Program-made: the position numbers and the translations under genes | Notes under the pieces: generated by a model | The model's input: the letters and a program-made list of their open reading frames with translations, nothing else | What the model was told of the DNA's origin: nothing | The model's database searches: none | Shown here: piece after piece, positions 49,763 through 52,731 of the stretch | Position numbering within the stretch: position 1 is the first letter of the stretch | Layout of the letters: every line of letters starts with the position of its first letter | Origin: Anaerolineae bacterium | Lineage (GTDB): Bacteria > Chloroflexota > Anaerolineae > Promineifilales > Promineifilaceae | Assembly (NCBI GenBank): GCA_028277515.1 | Contig: JANQGC010000253.1 | Location: 1 to 52,731, forward strand | Direction of reading: 5' to 3' | DNA: 52,731 bases

Positions 49763-50569
49763 ATGCTAAGTCTTCGAGAATGTTGGCGACAGGATGAGTT
49801 GATTTGGGGACCTTCTCTGAAATTCAGAGATCCGGCAATCATTGAGATCCTGGGCCATGCAGGAATTCGGTCAGTCGTGATCGACCAGGAACACGCCACA
49901 CTTAGTGAGGAAATCATTGAGCACCTGATACGCGCTGCGCTGCTTGTCAATGTTATCCCAGTAGTACGGGTCGCCGAGAATCGCGCACCGATGATCTCAA
50001 AAGCACTTGACATGGGGGCGATGGGCGTTGTAGTGCCTCATGTTACCACCGCTGCCGAAGCAGCCGCTGCTGTTCAAGCAGCCAAGTTCTATCCCTTAGG
50101 TAACAGAGGATTGGATCCAACTGTACGCGCCGGAAACTATTCATTCCAGGAACCGGGCACTTATTATCAGCACTCCAACGAACAAACTGCCATCATCGTT
50201 CAAATTGAAGGAGCAGTCGGGGTTGAAAACGCGGCCGAGATTGTGGCCACGCCAGGATTGGATGCTGTTTTTATTGGCCCTTATGATCTATCCCAATCCC
50301 TGGGAATCCCTGGCCAGGTGCGTGATCCACTATTGCGCCAGGCGATGACCGACATTGTGGCGCTCAGCCGAGAAGCCGGAATCGTCGTGGGCACCTTTGC
50401 GGCCAATATACCTGACCTTGAATTTTGGTTGGACGCCGGAATTCGATATTTCTGGTACTCAACCGACAATATCATGCTGGCAGCGCAATCTCGCACAGTT
50501 GTGGGCGAGGTTTCGTTAACCATAAGTCATATGACCGAAAAGGCAATGGCAGCCACCAGGAATTTGTAA
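49763..50569 (+). CDS. HpcH/HpaI-family class II aldolase
   Basis: The 268-residue TIM barrel has GIRSVVIDQEHATLS, PVVRVAENRAPMISKALDMGAMGVVVPHV (broken), RGLDPTVRAGNY and IVQIEGAVGVENAAEIVATPGLDAVFIGPYDLSQSLGIPG. The Glu/Asp metal ligands and arginine are in the usual places. The family splits or forms 2-keto-3-deoxy acids and hydroxy-acyl compounds, releasing pyruvate or oxaloacetate. It lies 4 bp before the aminotransferase gene. Role in a ring- or chain-cleavage route is inferred. Confidence 0.9.
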   Translation: MLSLRECWRQDELIWGPSLKFRDPAIIEILGHAGIRSVVIDQEHATLSEEIIEHLIRAALLVNVIPVVRVAENRAPMISKALDMGAMGVVVPHVTTAAEAAAAVQAAKFYPLGNRGLDPTVRAGNYSFQEPGTYYQHSNEQTAIIVQIEGAVGVENAAEIVATPGLDAVFIGPYDLSQSLGIPGQVRDPLLRQAMTDIVALSREAGIVVGTFAANIPDLEFWLDAGIRYFWYSTDNIMLAAQSRTVVGEVSLTISHMTEKAMAATRNL

Positions 50570-50573
50570 CGCT

Positions 50574-51725
50574 ATGAAAGCAATGAATCCCCGTGTCATC
50601 TCCATGCCACACTCTGGTATCAGGGAAATTGTCAATCAGGTTGTAAATATGCCCGATGTCATCCGGCTTGAAATTGGGCAGCCAAGTTTCAATACCCCCG
50701 ATCACATTATTGATGCCACAAACGAGGCGGCGCGCTCTGGCTTTACAGGCTATACCGAAAGCGCCGGCTATCTCTCATTACGCAAGCTGCTGGTGGAGAA
50801 ACTCAACCATATTAATGACATTGAAACACAACCGGACAATCTGACAATTACGGTAGGGGCTATGGGCGGCATTGCTTCGGCCATGCTAGCTTTGTGCAAA
50901 CCGGGAGACGAAGTGTTGATACCGGATCCGGCCTGGCCAAATTATGACATGGTCGTTCAGGGGATTGGCGGTATTGCCCGGCTCTATCCCTGTCCGCCGG
51001 AAAACGCCTTTTTACCAGATATGGACGCTTTAGGTGCGCTTGTCAATGACAAAACCAGTGTCCTGGTGCTCAACAGCCCTGTAAACCCGACGGGCGTCGT
51101 CTACCCGGCTGATGTCGTTGAAGCGTTAGTCGGCTTTGCTCATGAGCATGACCTGTGGGTAATCGCCGATGAAGTATATGATCAGCTCGTCTTCGACCGG
51201 CCTCATATTAGCCCAACGGCATTCGACCGGGATGGTCGCGTCATCACTGTTTTTAGCTTCTCAAAAACCTACGCCATGACCGGCTGGCGATTAGGCTATG
51301 TTGTGGCACCGGATGCGGTTTCTGAAGAGATACAGAAACTCCAAGAGCCATCAGTTTCATGCGCCCCAGCGCTATCACAAAAGGCAGCAGAGGCAGCCCT
51401 TCTCGGACCACAAGATTGTGTGGAAATGATGCGCCAGGTCTATCAACACCGGCGGAATCTCATCGTTCAAAAACTGAAAGAGCACAACCTGTATCAATAT
51501 ACCCCCCAGGGCGCATTCTATGTCCTGGTTGATATTTCGCAATCCGGATTGGACTCACGTTCTTTCGCATTTACGCTTTTGGATGAAATGAAAGTTGCTG
51601 TAGCGCCGGGGCAAGCGTTTGGTGCAATAGCTGATGATTATGTAAGGATTTCATTATGTGCTGATGACGAGTCTCTAATAAAAGGGCTGGATCGTATTGC
51701 AACGTTTATTCAGGGACATTGTTAG
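50574..51725 (+). CDS. PLP-dependent class I/II aminotransferase
   Basis: The 383-residue aspartate-aminotransferase-fold protein has the PLP-binding NSPVNPTG motif, DEVYDQLVF and SFSKTYAMTGWRLGYV with the Schiff-base lysine. RISLCADD near the end carries the substrate-carboxylate arginine. It probably moves an amino group between a keto acid of the pathway and glutamate or a similar donor. It starts 4 bp after the aldolase stop; ATG 50583 is an alternative. A strong ribosome site is not seen. Confidence 0.95.
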   Translation: MKAMNPRVISMPHSGIREIVNQVVNMPDVIRLEIGQPSFNTPDHIIDATNEAARSGFTGYTESAGYLSLRKLLVEKLNHINDIETQPDNLTITVGAMGGIASAMLALCKPGDEVLIPDPAWPNYDMVVQGIGGIARLYPCPPENAFLPDMDALGALVNDKTSVLVLNSPVNPTGVVYPADVVEALVGFAHEHDLWVIADEVYDQLVFDRPHISPTAFDRDGRVITVFSFSKTYAMTGWRLGYVVAPDAVSEEIQKLQEPSVSCAPALSQKAAEAALLGPQDCVEMMRQVYQHRRNLIVQKLKEHNLYQYTPQGAFYVLVDISQSGLDSRSFAFTLLDEMKVAVAPGQAFGAIADDYVRISLCADDESLIKGLDRIATFIQGHC

Positions 51726-51879
51726 AAGTAAGTAATGGGGATTTTTTGGTACTCCAATTAAACCCACCTTCAAAGAGAGGTATTGCTATATGTAATAAAA
51801 AACGGAAAAGAGCCATATGTTCAATGTAGGGAGTCAGTGAAGATTGTTGATACCTATAGAAATTGAAAAGGAGTGGGAC

Positions 51880-52731
51880 ATGATACGTTTTAAGCAGTTA
51901 TTTTTAGTAATATTTATAGTGGCGATGACTTTTGTGATTGTATCTTGTGGAGGAAACACCGCAGGAACTGAAACTACGGCAGAGGCTGAGTCAGCCGAGG
52001 CCGAAGCCGAGGAGCCGGCCGAAGATCAACCGGCCGAGGCCGAAGAACCGGCTGAGGATGAACCGGCCAAAAGTGAAGAAATGGTCGAGACTGCTGGAGA
52101 AGGTAACGTAGGCGGCACCTTGGTGGCCGGGGCGCTTTCCGGGCTGGAGCCAAAGAGTCTCAATCCTAACTTCCGGCGTGATGATGGTTCATTGCGTTCT
52201 GCTGCTCTACTCTATTGCCAGCTTGTGTATTCAGACTTTACGCATGGCACTGGTATTTATCCCGAGCTGGCCGAGAGTTGGGACGTGAACGAGGATGCCA
52301 CCGAGTTCACTTTCTACCTGGTGGAAAACGCAACCTGGCACGACGGGACACCACTAACATCGGCCGATGTGGCCTGGACACTGAACGAAATCATGGACAA
52401 AGAAGGCGGTGCCGTCGATTTCTTGACAGGCATTGAGTCTATTGAGACACCGGATGATCATACGGTTCAAATAACCCTAAGCGAACCAGATGCGGCATTC
52501 CTGGATGGTCTCGGCTCATTTTATGGTCCGAAGATTATGCCGGCTCACCTTTATGAAGGAACAGACTGGACGACAAATGAGTTCAATGATAATCCGGTAG
52601 GTTGTGGACCATTCAAGTTTGTGGAATGGCAGAAAGGCAGCTACATTGAAGTGGAAGCCAATCCCGACTACTATCGGGGACGCCCGCTTCTGGACCGGCA
52701 CATCATGCGCTTTTATGCTCTGGAAGGCTTG
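51880..52731 (+). CDS. Peptide-type ABC transporter solute-binding lipoprotein (family 5), partial
   Basis: The gene starts at ATG 51880 (AAGGAG 7 nt before) and runs off the window after 284 codons. A lipoprotein signal with VSCG lipobox is followed by a low-complexity linker of about 50 residues rich in Ala-Glu-Glu-Pro-Ala repeats, a common spacer in Chloroflexota lipoproteins. The family-5 domain starts GGTLVAGALSGLEPKSLNP and includes TADV-like ADVAWTLNE and NPVGCGPFKFVEW. It is the likely external receptor of the DppB/C/D/F importer at 35942-40649, which lacks a signal-bearing binding protein. Confidence 0.9.
   Translation, partial: MIRFKQLFLVIFIVAMTFVIVSCGGNTAGTETTAEAESAEAEAEEPAEDQPAEAEEPAEDEPAKSEEMVETAGEGNVGGTLVAGALSGLEPKSLNPNFRRDDGSLRSAALLYCQLVYSDFTHGTGIYPELAESWDVNEDATEFTFYLVENATWHDGTPLTSADVAWTLNEIMDKEGGAVDFLTGIESIETPDDHTVQITLSEPDAAFLDGLGSFYGPKIMPAHLYEGTDWTTNEFNDNPVGCGPFKFVEWQKGSYIEVEANPDYYRGRPLLDRHIMRFYALEGL

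Overview
The window comes from a phototrophic member of the Chloroflexota, of Roseiflexus-like photosystem type. The evidence is one gene for fused reaction-centre subunits L and M, a tetraheme PufC, light-harvesting beta and alpha peptides in the order pufB-pufA-pufLM-pufC, an auracyanin-like blue copper lipoprotein, a BchG start and a PucC-type transporter. No rRNA, tRNA or CRISPR array was recognised.

Layout. (1) 1-11164 is a photosynthesis island. The leftward genes pufB-pufA-pufLM-pufC-bchG diverge from a MerR/cobalamin regulator with the CarH-type photoreceptor motifs. Further on lie a small-helix membrane stress protein, auracyanin, and a pucC-methyltransferase-bchP operon. (2) 11165-15656 is a mixed patch: an IS3-like transposase remnant, an OmpR-type two-component pair, a decayed flavin amine oxidase and a DUF418 membrane protein. 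(3) 15872-29374 is one long leftward sugar operon with a complete private phosphotransferase system: SorC regulator, EIIA, EIIB, a GH42 beta-galactosidase, an ascorbate-type EIIC, epimerase, DhaL-DhaK kinase, isomerase, aldolase fused to a cysteine-rich redox domain, HAD phosphatase, HPr and enzyme I.

(4) 29466-35573 is the most striking part. It is a locus with the full parts list of the Bacillus ComQXPA quorum-sensing system: a PDZ/multi-TM/GAF histidine kinase (ComP-like), a 50-residue peptide ending in TWSMWG with a strong ribosome binding site (ComX-like), a two-DDxxD isoprenyl transferase (ComQ-like) and a NarL-type response regulator (ComA-like). The genes are divergently and convergently arranged rather than collinear as in Bacillus. 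A HTH/polytopic membrane protein follows comP.

(5) 35942-52731 is a catabolic and uptake region. Leftward it encodes a 2-oxoacid dehydrogenase E1alpha/E1beta/E2, an M24 hydrolase, an aspartoacylase-family deacylase and a peptide-type ABC transporter. Rightward it encodes an XRE-cupin regulator, a luciferase-like oxidoreductase, a small EthD-like protein, a VOC protein, a HpcH/HpaI aldolase, an aminotransferase and a lipoprotein peptide-binding protein cut by the window edge. The 452-bp divergent control region carries two near-consensus sigma70 promoters, both associated with the half-site TTGTTTAA.

Limits: all family assignments are from reading the sequence. No database search or folding program was run. 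Substrates of the sugar operon and of the final catabolic cluster are not determined.
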